Positions 12,340 through 24,121 of a stretch of DNA of 64,000 nt are shown in pieces (within the stretch, counting starts at the first letter, position 1; every line of letters begins with the position of its first letter). The stretch comes from Planoprotostelium fungivorum (lineage: Eukaryota > Evosea > Variosea > Cavosteliida > Cavosteliaceae), in assembly GCA_003024175.1 (NCBI GenBank), contig MDYQ01000036.1, positions 62,001 to 126,000 on the forward strand. The letters are read 5' to 3'. The notes below the pieces were generated by a model. That model searched no databases. It was not told the DNA's origin and was given only the letters and a program-made list of their open reading frames with translations. The translations under genes and the position numbers were made by a program.

Positions 12340-15248
12340 TTATTCATCTTCCATCGGTCTCCTCAGTGGACGCATGTCTAAGAGGGGATAGAGGGTGGGA
12401 CGACCTGTCGAGATCAACGGAAGGACAGGAGTGGATGTACCGTGGGCACACTGAAAGGGTGTCTGGCACTTTGTCAATTCTTCGATCAACCTCTCACACT
12501 CCTCTCTCTCCAGTGGCTGTCCACGTCAGACATCAAGATCATCAACATCAACAACATCAACAACAACATCAACATCAACAACATCAACATCATCAACATC
12601 ATCAACATCCATCGATGATGATGACATCGATGTGATCTCACATCATCGAATCGGATGGCCGTACGGCAAGCTCTGGAGCACAAGAGACGACGCAGGGGAG
12701 CTGGCACTTCTTCCCCCCTCTCCACGTCCCTCAGACACTCGAGCCAGTGGTCCCTCTCCCCCAATCGAACTCCATAGAGGGCAGGCACCCTCTTCAATGA
12801 GAGGACGTGACGCGTCGACGTCTGCTGTGACGTCACCATGATGAGAGATGACGTCATCACCCTTCTGTCGTTCGTCGTTCTCCTCTCTTCGATGTCATAG
12901 TGATAACCTGACGCTTCAGATGGAAGGAGAAGATGAGGCTCACCCCATGCTTCCATGTCCTTCTTCACTCGTGTCGATCGCCTCGCCTCTTCTGCAGTGA
13001 CGTCGTATTCGATGGAGATTATCTCTTGTCTTAATTCTCCTCTCAATTGTGCAGACAGTCTCTCCAATCGGATCCTCTCGTCGACGGCGTGTTGATCGAA
13101 TAAGAGTAGAGTGTCATCCAATCGACACAGAATAAACTTTCTATCCACCTGTGATCGTTTCCTTTCTTATTCCTCTTCTTCTCGGTCGTTATTCTTCACC
13201 TGGTTGATCACTCGAATTCGATCGAAATGTCTTCGATCGAAACTCATTCGCACGGGCTAAACTCAGTTGGATCTTGTCATGGAAGAGTGAAATGGAAGAA
13301 TAAAATGCTTTCGATCACTCACTCGTTCGTATGTAATACGTTGTAATAAGGTGTCGTGTTGAGAGACTTTGGCAGAGAAACAAGGATTCTTCCATTTCTG
13401 TTGTAGAATGAGACGAAGGGAAGAGGATGAGAGAGACTCACTTGGAAGATGTGATCGACGGTAAATCTCTTTGGAGTGGAAGATGAGACCATCTTTGATT
13501 TGAGACTGTCTTGTGGGTTCTTGTGCACCGCTCTACGCTTGGAATGATAGAAGGGAGGTGCTGAATGGGATCGGTGTCTCTTCTTGGATGTGACGCTTGC
13601 TCTCGTCTCTCTCTCGGCTCTCTCTTCTATCTCTGTCTCTCTTCTCTCAGGTGTCTCTCTTCCCTCAGGTGTCTCTCTCTTCTCAAGTGTTTCTTTTCTC
13701 TCAGGTGCTTCTCTTCTCTCGGGTGCTTCTCTTCTCTCGGGTGCTTCTCTTCTCTCGGGTGGCTGTCGCGTTTCCCCCGTGTGAATATCTAACCACCGAT
13801 TGACGATCTCCTTCACTTGGATCCAATCCTAAGAGGATCGTTTCCCTCCTTCTCATCACGCGACTCACGCTGAACTCGATCTTCGTCTTGTCTGGATGAT
13901 AAGTGATGTCATACATATCGGGAGAGCATCGAATGGATATGATGAACATCGGATATCTGATCGAGTCAATTTCACCGTGTGAGGTTGACCCTTCACCTCT
14001 GAAGATTCTTCTTGGGTGACAGAGAGGCTCCTTCCTTTCGTCTCTCTGATACTTTCAATAAGGATGACATCCTCGTGTTGATGATGTTCTGAATGACAGG
14101 AGACCGGATGAATCTACATAGTTTTGTTAGTGAAGACTCCATCGATAATTCGATCGCGTCAACGATCACCTCCTGTTGACAACTGTAAATGGTCAAGGAC
14201 GAAAGATGAATGAAATGAATGGAAGATCGTTCGTTTGGATACACATGAATTGTAAGTCCTTCGAGAAAAATCAGTCGATAGCTCACATGAATCGTCACCT
14301 TGTTGTGATGTCCGGTGGATAAGTTGGAAAGATAGCCAGTGATGCAGATATCATCCAACTCAGCTTCGACTGCCACTAGGCTCTCTGATCTTACCTTACC
14401 AAACGAATGGGAGAATCGAGAGACCACGTCAGGCATCTGTTCCTGAATCAATCTGAATGAATTTCCGTGCATCACCTTCGGTAGGTTCAATATCTGGATG
14501 TTCATCACTGAGGATACGGTGAGTCGAGTGTGATGATCTCTCGTCGTCACCTTTATCGTAGAGGGTGAAGGCAATATTCGGATGGATCAGTGCAACTCTC
14601 TCGAGCATCTTTCTGATGTCTTTCGCCTCTTGATCTCTCTTGATGTGTTGTCTTCTGACAGGTGTGTTGTAAAAGAGATCACTGACTCGAACTGCGCGTC
14701 GTTAACGTCATCGTGAGAGCCGAAAGGTCGAACTTGTTGTTCCGGGTGTTGGAAAAACAGATGACATTCTCTCTTCTTCCATCTTGGCTCCCTGTGCGAG
14801 ATGAGAAAAAGACAAACACAGGATCAATCACCATGATGATCTTTCTGAAGGACACGTTGGAATTCAGGTGGCGTGTGAAGATCTCTAATCTGGAAGTCTG
14901 AGCTATACTGCTAAGTGCCTCTCCTCTAAATCCAAAAGTCTGAACAGTGTGAAGACCGTGGAGGTCTGTGCATTTGGATGTGGCTATTTCGTCGTTCAGA
15001 TGGGGATTGTCCCGGGCGATCTCACCGTATCGGTCACCAATCAGTTGCAGATCTTCTTCTGTCATTCCACGACCGTTATCTGTGACAGAAAATGCCCACT
15101 CCTTCAAGTCAAAAGTTACATCCACACTGCTTGCCCCTGCATCCAGAGAATTCAATACCACTTCCTCGATCGTTTGGCAGATAGAAGGGAGGATGGTCAA
15201 ACTTCTTAGAGAATGACCTGTGTTATCGTCTAACGTGCTGATGGACAT
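12340..15248 (-). CDS. MLH3: MutL-type mismatch repair / meiotic endonuclease subunit MLH3
   Basis: The N-terminal GHKL ATPase starts at 15248 and shows EEVVLNSLDAGA, VTDNGRGM and TFGFRGEALSSIA, the MutL signature. The C-terminus has QVDRKFILCRLDD, then DQHAVDERIRLE, exactly the DQHA(X)2E(X)4E nicking motif. It continues with ACRTAIRFDD, spliced to PLEREECERLIEEL, then PFQCAHG spliced to RPTLYPLLDM. The last pieces match the MLH3 C-terminus better than PMS1 or PMS2. MLH3 pairs with MLH1 to process mismatches and resolve crossovers. The middle linker holds a repetitive Arg/Glu-rich tract (13640-13780). Introns are short except 12517-12641, which is filled by a hexanucleotide repeat. The stop is at 12340-12342. 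Confidence 0.88.
12517..12641 (-). repeat. Hexanucleotide/trinucleotide repeat filling an MLH3 intron
   Basis: The intron between exons ending AIRFDD and starting PLEREECE is 125 nt, more than twice the local norm. It consists largely of ATCAAC/CATCAA units (about 12537-12610, plus-strand reading). Translated straight through it would give a run of Leu and Met, which is clearly not protein. Its donor and acceptor restore the MLH3 frame exactly. Confidence 0.75.
13640..13780 (-). repeat. Coding minisatellite in the MLH3 linker
   Basis: On the minus strand, units of 18-21 nt encode repeated APERRE and TPERRE-like motifs, seven or so in a row. The tract lies between the ATPase and C-terminal dimerisation regions, where MutL proteins carry a disordered linker of variable length. 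The 5'-most units are nearly identical and the later ones have diverged. Confidence 0.7.
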
Positions 15249-15341
15249 GTGAGATCACCGAGTGCGAATTCACTTTTCTTTGGTTGGTTGTAGAATTAAA
15301 TTAAAATAAACAACTCGTTAATAATAGTACAAAACATCTAT

Positions 15342-17615
15342 TCATCTTAATACACCTGACCACTGTTGTAACTGCAGAAGAGCAGCCTCATATGTCGCTA
15401 AAGAAGATCAGACGAAAGATCATGTGGCATCATGAGGTGACTCACCTAGAGCAAAACCCTCCAGTGCCTCAGTCAGAAAACCTGGACAGAGATTTCTCAT
15501 GTACAACCATTGTGAATGCGGTGAAATCAGGTTACTATTGATCAGAACACATTTGAGCGCTTTGAGAATATCCTCCGCCGTTCTGTCTCACATCAGATGA
15601 TATCAGATGATGGAAGACCTGATCGTATGCATTGATGACGATGATGATGACGATCCTCACAATTGAGAAGAACCCTGAGTGAGGGCTCTCTGTATGTCCA
15701 ATACAACACTCGTCAGACAGCTCAGTTTCGTGTGGACGTTATGCATCTCGGACAACTGCTCCAACTTTCTGGTCAGCACGCCCATCGTCACCAGATGGAA
15801 ACTGAGATTCGAAGGCAATCCGAAAGCAGAACCGGGAGCACCTCTCCCTTCCGCCATCAACTTGACGATGAAATCGTCCGCAGATTGACTCTGTCGATCT
15901 GTTCAGAGGAGAAGAAGGAGATGTATATGGTACCTGGTGACATATGGTCTGCATCAGAACGTGGCCTGTCTTCTGGAGGAGGACTTCGGTGATGATACGC
16001 CACGCGACGTGGACTCCCAGGGTGGATTGAAAATCTGGAATCTTCTCCACGATCATGGTGTGGAGGAGAGAGACGAAGCGATGGAAATCTTGAAATGCAG
16101 CCACGCACATCTACATCGTTATCTCACTGCACGACCGATGGTCTCGATTGATTTTTCGAGTTTGATGCAAGTATGAATCTTCTTCACTCACTCTCTGATT
16201 GGTGGCGGAGTCTGCTGGTTGTCGGTTGAACGTCTGGTTGAATTGGTGCTCGAATTCAAAGACTTTCCTTCCCAGAGGATGAGACTCTCTCCTGAGATAC
16301 GGATCAGATGACAAGAACACATCATCGCCCATCCAATGTACATTCTCTCGTGTGAATTCATCTCACTCACTTCAAGATCGTCATCAGACTGGCCTCGGTC
16401 GTAGATTTGATCGCAGTGTTTGGTATAGTCTGCATCGACTCAATCTCCTCTTCCACCAATATAAAGGCCTCACCTGAGTCAGCTTACACCAATTATTGAA
16501 CAAGTAGGAACCGTTGGGCTTGGCCGCATCGACGTACAGATACTGAACGTAAAAGTCGACAGCTGCCGTCTTCACGTCCGTCTTTCCATTCAGTACCTGA
16601 TTCATTCAACTCTCTCCATACGATCCGACTCACTCTCAATATGACGGGAGAGTCCTTGGGGGACATCTGTTCTCTCGATGGATAATCATCGTGCAGCACG
16701 CACAGTGAAGCGATGGCCGCATTCGGTTCACCGTTTGATTTCTGGAGGGCGTTGATGATGATCTCTTGAGACAGGTGGGGGAACGCCTGGGAGAGTCAGC
16801 GACGATGGAGGAGGTGATGCGGAAGATGATGATGGATCCACCTCCGAAACGGTCTCGATGGGGGCTTTGACTCGAGATGCAGAGACGCTCATGGAACGAC
16901 CTCTGGTTTCTGCAGCCATGCTCATGGACCGAGTTCTACTCTCGGTGGCTAAATAAGGGCCGGCCGTTCTCGCTGAAACGGCATCATCTGCATCGAGTCA
17001 GATGGAGTGCATGGGGAGGTGAAGGGAAACTGACTCTGTACTGGTTGAAACGGAAGGCTGAGAGAGGCGGGTGGATTCCATGATGCATTAGAACCTCTGC
17101 GTTCCACGGAAGCAACTGAAAGAGATGAGATATTCGGAAGGTGAATCTTCACTCACAGAGGCTGGGCTTGGGTTGACCAAACTTTGGAGAGAGTGTGGGG
17201 CTCTGTGGGGGTGATTGATGGTTGTGTGGTATAGGAATTGGTTGTGCAGACAAAATTCCCTTGCTGATCAGGAGACCCTCTAAAGAAGGAAATGGGGGCT
17301 GATTTCCGCATTCAGGAATGTTGTAACCGTTTGGAAGACGATTGATGAGAGAATGCTGTATCGTTCCCTTGTCTCGCAGAGACAGTGCATAACTGTTCGG
17401 AACCGAAGATTGACGAATGAAGAAAGATCCGTCAGGCATGTGAGCTAGTTTCGACTGTTATAATCAATCTTTGTGTCTCTCGATCCATCAGCCCACCTCT
17501 ACCACGTCTCGGTTTAAATCAGGTTTGAACCATTCTGAGATGAGATCAGATCAGACATTTTCAGCGTGATTCTATAGGTCTATTCACCTCGGGTAAGCAG
17601 TTGTCCATAATCCAT
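15342..17615 (-). CDS. SH2-CUE-VPS9 protein, putative Rab5-family guanine nucleotide exchange factor
   Basis: Start ATG 17615 (MDYGQLLT). Splicing gives an SH2 domain: EWFKPDLNRDVVESKL, then DGSFFIRQSS with the phosphate-binding Arg, NSYALSLRDKGTIQHSLI and FPSLEGLLISKG. After a Pro/Ser linker comes a CUE domain, AFPHLSQEIIINALQKSNGE then PNAAIASLCVLHDD (about 16710-16800). The C-terminal third ends with VHTKLSCLTSVVLDIQRAL, AEDILKALKCVLINSNL and LEGFALATYEAALLQLQQW. This pattern matches the second half of VPS9 domains (TP-DKL-C, ADD-LP-L-YVLI, GE-GYYLT). VPS9 domains activate Rab5-type GTPases on endosomes, CUE domains bind ubiquitin, and SH2 domains bind phosphotyrosine. Metazoan RIN proteins combine SH2 with VPS9, and yeast Vps9 combines VPS9 with CUE; here all three appear. 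The central region (about 16110-16560) is unassigned. Stop 15342-15344. Confidence 0.72.
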
Positions 17616-17876
17616 ACCGCGTCCACTTGGTCCCGGTCACTGTGAGCCTCTCTGGGAATAGAGCCAGATTACAACGATACCGAGGAATTGTGTGACAGGA
17701 CACAATTTGCTCCTTGATGAAAATGTGACCCGACACCCTCTAGAGGATGCTAGTGTGGAGCTATACCTTGGTCAGGCGAGCGTGATACTTTGAAGTGACA
17801 ATTTATGAATTGTGTCCGTTCTATTTTTCCGTCGTGTTTTCAAGACTAATTCTGGCGCCAATTACAACTTATTGTG
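17616..17876. promoter_or_regulatory. Shared divergent promoter region
   Basis: 261 bp separate the start codons of the SH2-CUE-VPS9 gene (-) and LRRC9 (+). The side nearest LRRC9 is AT-rich (around 17795-17875). No specific motif can be named. Both genes must be driven from here or from further into each other. Confidence 0.4.
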
Positions 17877-20800
17877 ATGGTCGCTGATGAGGGCACGGAT
17901 GAAGCCTATAGTGCCAATTTCATCAAGGAACACAGCGGTGGATATAGAATAGTGAGCCTTCACAATGTGAACTCGCTGTGATTGAAACATACAGTGCCAA
18001 TCCAATGGAATAAGCCAGCAAGACTATCTGGAGCGGCCAGAGGAGATTCATCGGATAGAAATGATTCACTGGGATTTTCCTCGCATCGAGGGTGTCAGCA
18101 GATTGACTGGTGGGTGTTGATTAGCGGTGTCGTCTAAAGATACAAAGCACTACGGGAATTATGCATCCTTTCACAACAATTGAGCGTGATCAAAGGATTA
18201 GAGGAATGCGTCAATCTGGTGATATCGCATCTTTCCTCTCATGCTGAATGATGTGTTCAGGAATCTCTGTGGATTTGTGAGACAAACGTCGAACAGATAG
18301 CAGGATTGGACAACTGTCTCAAACTCCAACATCTCTATCTGTGAGTGTGTCGTTCCGTACCAACCATTGATTTTACCAGCTATTCCAACAAAATATCAAA
18401 GATCGAAAACATATCTCACCTGGTGAACCTCAAGAGCCTCTGGTTGAGCAGCAATCGTGAGTCGATGTTCATTCATCATCATAACAGACGCACAGGTATA
18501 AAGAGAATCGAAGGTTTAGAGAATCTAGTCAATCTAGAGTCACTCTGGCTGGCCAATAATCAGATCGAGAGATTGGGCGAAGCCTTGGATCACAACACGA
18601 AGCTCACCGACTTAAACTTATCGGCGAATCACATAGGTTATTTCAAAGAGATAAGCCACCTGACGAGGCTGCCGGCACTGAAGCGTCTCGTATTCAAGGA
18701 CCTCATGTTTGGACATAACCCCATCTGCAAGCTCGGAAATTATCTCACCTATATCCTATACCACTTATCGCATTTGGAGGTGAACTTGACGATCTGTACT
18801 TATATCTTACGTTATCAGATGGTGGATCACTTGCAGGTTACGGAAGAAGGTAGACAGAACGCAGAAGCTACGTTCATGAAGAAACAGATGTGAGTTTCCA
18901 CCATTCGATCCATCATGTGAACAAACGAAGGTATTACAACATGCGAATCAAATTATTGAACAGTAACGCGAGTAATACGATCGACGTTGGCCGTAAGAAA
19001 CAACAGATCGTCATCGATCGATTGTACGATCAATTGGGAAAATATGTGCAAGCTCAACGAGCGGTAGAACAACAGTTATCGAAATCCAATTCGAACGATA
19101 GGGTGTTTGATGATCATTCTTCATCGCTCAGCTTAACCTCAACAGGAGCAACAATTTAAGATCGCCAAGATCAAGGGGAGGATCGAAGAGAAATTAGCCA
19201 TCAAAGAACAATTAGACAAAAAGTTCCAGAAGTTTCAGAAGCAAGTGCTCCAATGTACAGAGAAAGACATCGGGTGAGATCACGTTACGAAGAGTAAGAC
19301 TCACCACTCCAGTCGAGTCGTCACAGAGTTAACGAGCGGTGGGAACATCCGTTTAGAATTAGGAGAAAGCCAAGACGTCTGGTTCACTTCTTGCGTCGAA
19401 CTCCTTCACTCTCGTTTCTTTCCTCAAGATTACAAAGGCACCGGCATCCACGGTGATCATCCGTGAAGATGGAAGAATGAGATGATTGACGATATATAGG
19501 TCTCCGAGTCGATCGAGTCATGAGAATCCACAATCGCCACCTCAGGAGACGATTCGAAAAACAATTGAAACCTCTCGATCCCGACGTTTACCGCAGGAAC
19601 ATTGAATACTTGTTCTTTGGTGAAGACAGCACTAGCGTGGGAGAGATAGCGAGGGTCGTGGAGCGAGGCTTCTTGTCTCCCGAGGAGTACGAGGTGTGTC
19701 CTTTCATGTGAGAGGTCTTTATCCAACAACGACAGCGAATGCAGTGGAAAAATTCCGTTCGTATGTCGAACAGTGTGTCGGCATTAGATGCTCTAAAGTG
19801 GAAGAGAGAAGAAGAGAAGGGAGAGGGGGCTGCGTCGGTGGTTCCGATGAAGGGAACGCTTATCTTGGTCAAGTTGTACACGGGCAACATTGCCAACCTG
19901 GAAGAATTGGGCACGCCACACAAGGCATCGATCAGCCATCGAGATTTCAAGGATTACGACACGGTGTACCGAGCGAAGAGGGACGATCCCAAGCAGAGAC
20001 AGTACTTTGTATTCAATCACTGGCTCGCCCTGCCCGAGTACATCATCGATTACCAATATCTTCCCACACCTTACGTGAGAATCACATCAAAGATCACATC
20101 AAAGATCACATCAAAGATCACATCAAAGATCACATCAAAGATCACATCGAGGATGACGAGAGATAGTCGGTGGATGAGAACGTTAAATCGTGCGCGCAGA
20201 ACACCTCGAGAGGGCAGGAGGACATCGATTTCGATGTGAGATTGATGAACCAAATCACGGAAGAATTCGAGGCGGATTCGTCCAAGTTGGTGACTGATGT
20301 CCGAGCGGAAGTCGAGATGGATGAATTACGCATTCCACCCTTCTCTTCACCTCTTCAAGTCATCTCAGAATCCTATTTTCAGGTGATGTGACGTCAACTA
20401 ATATCGATGTAGACACTTCGAATGGTATTGAACGATCGCAGAGGATATCGTCTAGTTTCTCAGCGATCGAGACGTTGGATCTGTGTTCGAATCAGATCAC
20501 GAAGATCGAGAATCTTTCTCTCTTGGTTAATCTGAAGAGACTCGTCCTCAGCTTCAACAAGATACAAAAAGTAGAGGGACTGAACGAATTGAAGTCGTTA
20601 GAAACGTTAGATTTAGGTGAGGTCGAATGTAATCGCCTGGAAAACTGATCGTGTCAGGATTTAACGAAATCAAGAGGATCGAAAGCGGATCATTAAGAGG
20701 ACTTAACTCCCTCACTTGTCTAGATCTCACCAGCAATCAGATCTCCAAAATAGACGATATATCACACCTACAAAAGTGAGAACGAGGAATAGAGGACGAA

Positions 20801-23335
20801 ATAACCTTCTCAGGCACACACCACACCTCAAAGAAATCAGCTTCTTAAATAACCCCGTCACTTCGGCCAGAGGCTACATCAGTTTCATTTTAAGAAAGTT
20901 GACCGACGTGCGAACACTCGACTACCGCAAGATAACGGAAGAGGATCGAAGAGATCACGGTTACAACGTCCTCACTCGACAGATCATCTTGGACTCTTCT
21001 TATTCGAGAAAGAGACAAGAAACTTTAGATTATTCCTCCGTCTCTTCTAAACTGGCCGGTCGCAGGGATGGCATCGATGTCGATAACTGCTGGGATCACA
21101 TCATCGAATTGGATGCATCACATCTCGGCATCCGTAAAATTCAAGTGAGATCACCATTCACGCGATTCATCGTTTCATCTTGTATGATAAGACTTTCATT
21201 CATACGTCTCTTCGTAACTGTTTCTGTAGAATTTGGAAGACTGCGTACAATTGCAGCGTATCTACCTGGCGGATAACCAAATCGGCCGCATTGAAGGATT
21301 GAGCCAATGCACTCGGCTCGAGGAATTGTATTTGAACGACAACCGCATCAAGATCATCGATGGATTATCACAGTTGCCTCAACTCCTACGTCTCGATCTG
21401 TCGAGGAACAGCATCTCCTCTCTGGAGAACATATCGAACCTCGTACACCTGACTCAGTTATCACTGTGTGATAATCGTTTGGAATCGCTGAGCGGCCTAT
21501 CGTCTCTCGTTAATTTGGTCGAATTATGTGAGAACAGAGTTTAAACGTGAAATCGAAATTTCATTCTCATTGTCGACAGATCTCGCCGGTAATTTGATCA
21601 GTGAACAGAGGGAAGTCTTACATCTTAAACCTCTGAACCGGTTGATCATACTCGATCTATCAAGTAATCCTGTGAAAAGCACGAATAATTACAGACAGTA
21701 CGTCATTTATAAGAACCAAAAGATCAGGGTGAGATGATGAAGCGAAAAATAATAATAATGTGGCAGGTATTAGATGGAATATCTGTGGACACAGAAGAAT
21801 TAACCAACGCAAGAGAGCAGTATAGCGGCCGCTTAACGGCTGATTATCTCGAGGATAAGCTTCAGCATCGCAATTTTTCTCGTATCCTCATCTCAACATC
21901 GTGATACTTTTCGTCCTTCATTCTTTCAGTTATTCGAGAGTTATCTCTGTCTGGAGCTAAAATCAGAGACATCGAGCCTCTATCTTCTACCGAGTTTTAC
22001 CATTTGAGAGAGCTGAATCTCGATAACAACCAGATAACAAAGGTGAAGTCGAAACATATTATCTCATTGTTGATGTATTGAGACTCACATCGTTCAGTTG
22101 AAAGGACTGTACGGATTGCAATCTCTCGTGGTGTTGAAATTAAATAACAACCGAATCGAAAAGATGGACGATCCACCGAGCGTGAGTGGAGAGAGAAAGG
22201 GAGTGAATGACGTCATCAGGATCCTATCTTTCCGATATTGCAGATCCTTCATTTGGGCGGGAACCACATTCACGACATCAATCTCCTTCACCTTCGCTTG
22301 TTTCCCTCTCTCGCCAGTCTCAACCTGGAAGGAAATGAAATTACAAAGGTAAGATCATCTGCATCGTGCATCGTGTTTCACGGATGATGATCACGATGAT
22401 CACACAGATGCATCTGTCAGATCGAAACGAGAGATCTGTCGAGCTGATGCCTTCAGGTCGAAGGTTTAGATGATTGTACGAACCTGAGAGAGCTCATATT
22501 GGATCGAAATCGCATCAAGACGTTAGATTCCGATGCCTTCCTCAACCTCGTACACTTGAAGTACCTCTCCTTAGAGTGAATCATCACGATTCGGACACCA
22601 TCTGATGATAACAGGAACAACGGCATATCTACACTTTCGGGAGTAGATCATCTCATCTCCTTGCACACTCTCCGTCTCAGCAACAATCGCATTCAGGAGC
22701 TCTACGAACTCGACGTACGTTCTGGTTTCATTCATCTCGATTGAACTTTACAGCGGCTGAGCGCGACGAGAGTGAAAGAATTGTACATACAACCCAACGG
22801 TGTCTGCAGGAAACCGCACTACAGACAGATGGTATGTTCTCTCTCTTCTCCTCTTCTGATCTATTCAGGTCATCACCGCCAATCCAGCCCTCGAAGTTCT
22901 AGACGACAAACGCATCGAGGTGATGATCATCACTTCAACTGACCTCTAATGATCTCATGATGACTTAGGTGGAAGAGAGGGAGAAGGCAGAATACAACAC
23001 GAACCATCCCGAGGTAGTTATCGATCCGAGAGTCGTCAATCCTGTCGGACCGAAAGTGGCCATCAAGATGAGCCTGATGACGTTCGACACTGCGCTGAAG
23101 AACAGCGCCGCCTTCTCTGGACCATCCTCTTTACACTCAGAATCACCTCAGGGCTCACCCAGTAAGTTCACCTTCGCATCGTCTCATGTGCTGATCCTCT
23201 TTAGCTAAATTGAGAGGATTGAAGGGAAGACAGAATCTCACCGGTTCTCTTCCGACCGGTCAACAGAGGTGAATTCTTCGATAGAGGCTTCCACTGACCT
23301 CGAACAGTCCGCGAACGAGGCCTGTGTACAGATAA
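17877..23335 (+). CDS. LRRC9: LRRC9-like leucine-rich repeat protein, cilium/flagellum associated
   Basis: A single long gene in many exons. The N-terminal SDS22-type repeats include NKISKIENISHLVNLKSLWL, GIKRIEGLENLVNLESLWLA and LTDLNLSANHIGYFKEI. Next comes the LRRC9-specific link LTRLPALKRLVFKD, NPICKLGNYLTYILYHL and YYNMRIKLLN. A central non-LRR region follows with RVMRIHNRHLRRRFEKQL, YLFFGEDSTSVGEIA and LALPEYIIDYQYLP. A second large LRR block then runs from about 20440 to 22900. This LRR, unique centre, LRR order and the central motifs match vertebrate LRRC9 (about 1450 residues). The C-terminus has AKLRGLKGRQNLTGSLP and ends at TAA 23333-23335 after one more short intron. LRRC9 homologues are restricted to flagellated lineages, so the organism probably can make a flagellum. 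Confidence 0.8.
20081..20152 (+). repeat. 12-bp tandem repeat inside an LRRC9 intron
   Basis: Five exact copies of ATCACATCAAAG plus one diverged copy fill most of an intron, 20075 (GTGAGA) to 20166 (TAG). The flanking exons read LPEYIIDYQYLPTPY and SVDENVKSCAQN. The repeat is open in frame and can look like protein, but the splice sites restore the gene. Confidence 0.75.
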
Positions 23336-24121
23336 ATTTGGGTGGTTCAATGAATGATCGAGATTTCGAATGCATCTTATAGGGACCTGTTGACGAATTC
23401 ACGATGAATCAATATTTCCGCCGTGGTGATTGCTGATCGATAAATGCTGCACGACTCATGAAATTGTGCGACATCGTTTCGTCGTGAGCTGCACTGGTGC
23501 CTCTATCCCATTGATAGCCCGACATAAGGTGCACATTCGCTCCAAATGTGGGTGTTCATCAGAACATGCCAGACAGAGTCGATGAATTCTTAGACGAAAC
23601 CGCCATCGCCAGCAAGATGATTACAGACACTCAACCGAACAGTATAACCGTATAACTACGTAAATCATACTCGTTCGAATGAGGGCGCTTTTCGAGTCGA
23701 TGAAGGATACATCTTCAACATCAGAGAATGAATAAAGAATTTAAATAAGCTTCTGTCGCATCATACGCCACCATTGGCGATCAAAGGACGCAATTGAGTT
23801 CGATGACCAGATGATTCAAGACATCCAACTGGCATAGAACTATATAGTCTTATCAATTCAAACTATGTTCGGAAACTCCCCTGGAGAGGCATATGTGAGC
23901 TCTATTTGGATCTCGACATCAAGTGAGCCGATGAACGCACCACAGTGCACCGTGCAGGACATATATTCGAGAGTTTGAGGCTCCACGGTGATGCTGCGCA
24001 GACTCCAAAAGGTCGCTACCCATAATCTGAATACCAATCTAAAAGAATTTATCACGAAACGAAAGACATACAACACAACCAAACACCTGCGAGATCATCG
24101 ACTTCTCAAACAAGACGACTG
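23336..24121. other. Intergenic, no confident gene
   Basis: 786 bp between LRRC9 and the ankyrin gene. A 74-codon minus-strand frame at 23858-24082 is mildly hydrophobic at its start but has no recognisable match. The left part contains only short frames. The right end should hold the ankyrin gene promoter. Confidence 0.35.

Noticed and set aside
12366-12635. Plus-strand frame ending in a His/Gln run
   Set aside because: It reads the ATCAAC repeat of an MLH3 intron; flanking sequence belongs to MLH3 on the minus strand.
20081-20152. Regular 12-bp repeats considered as a CRISPR-like array
   Set aside because: The copies are directly adjacent without spacers and sit inside a spliced intron of a eukaryotic gene.
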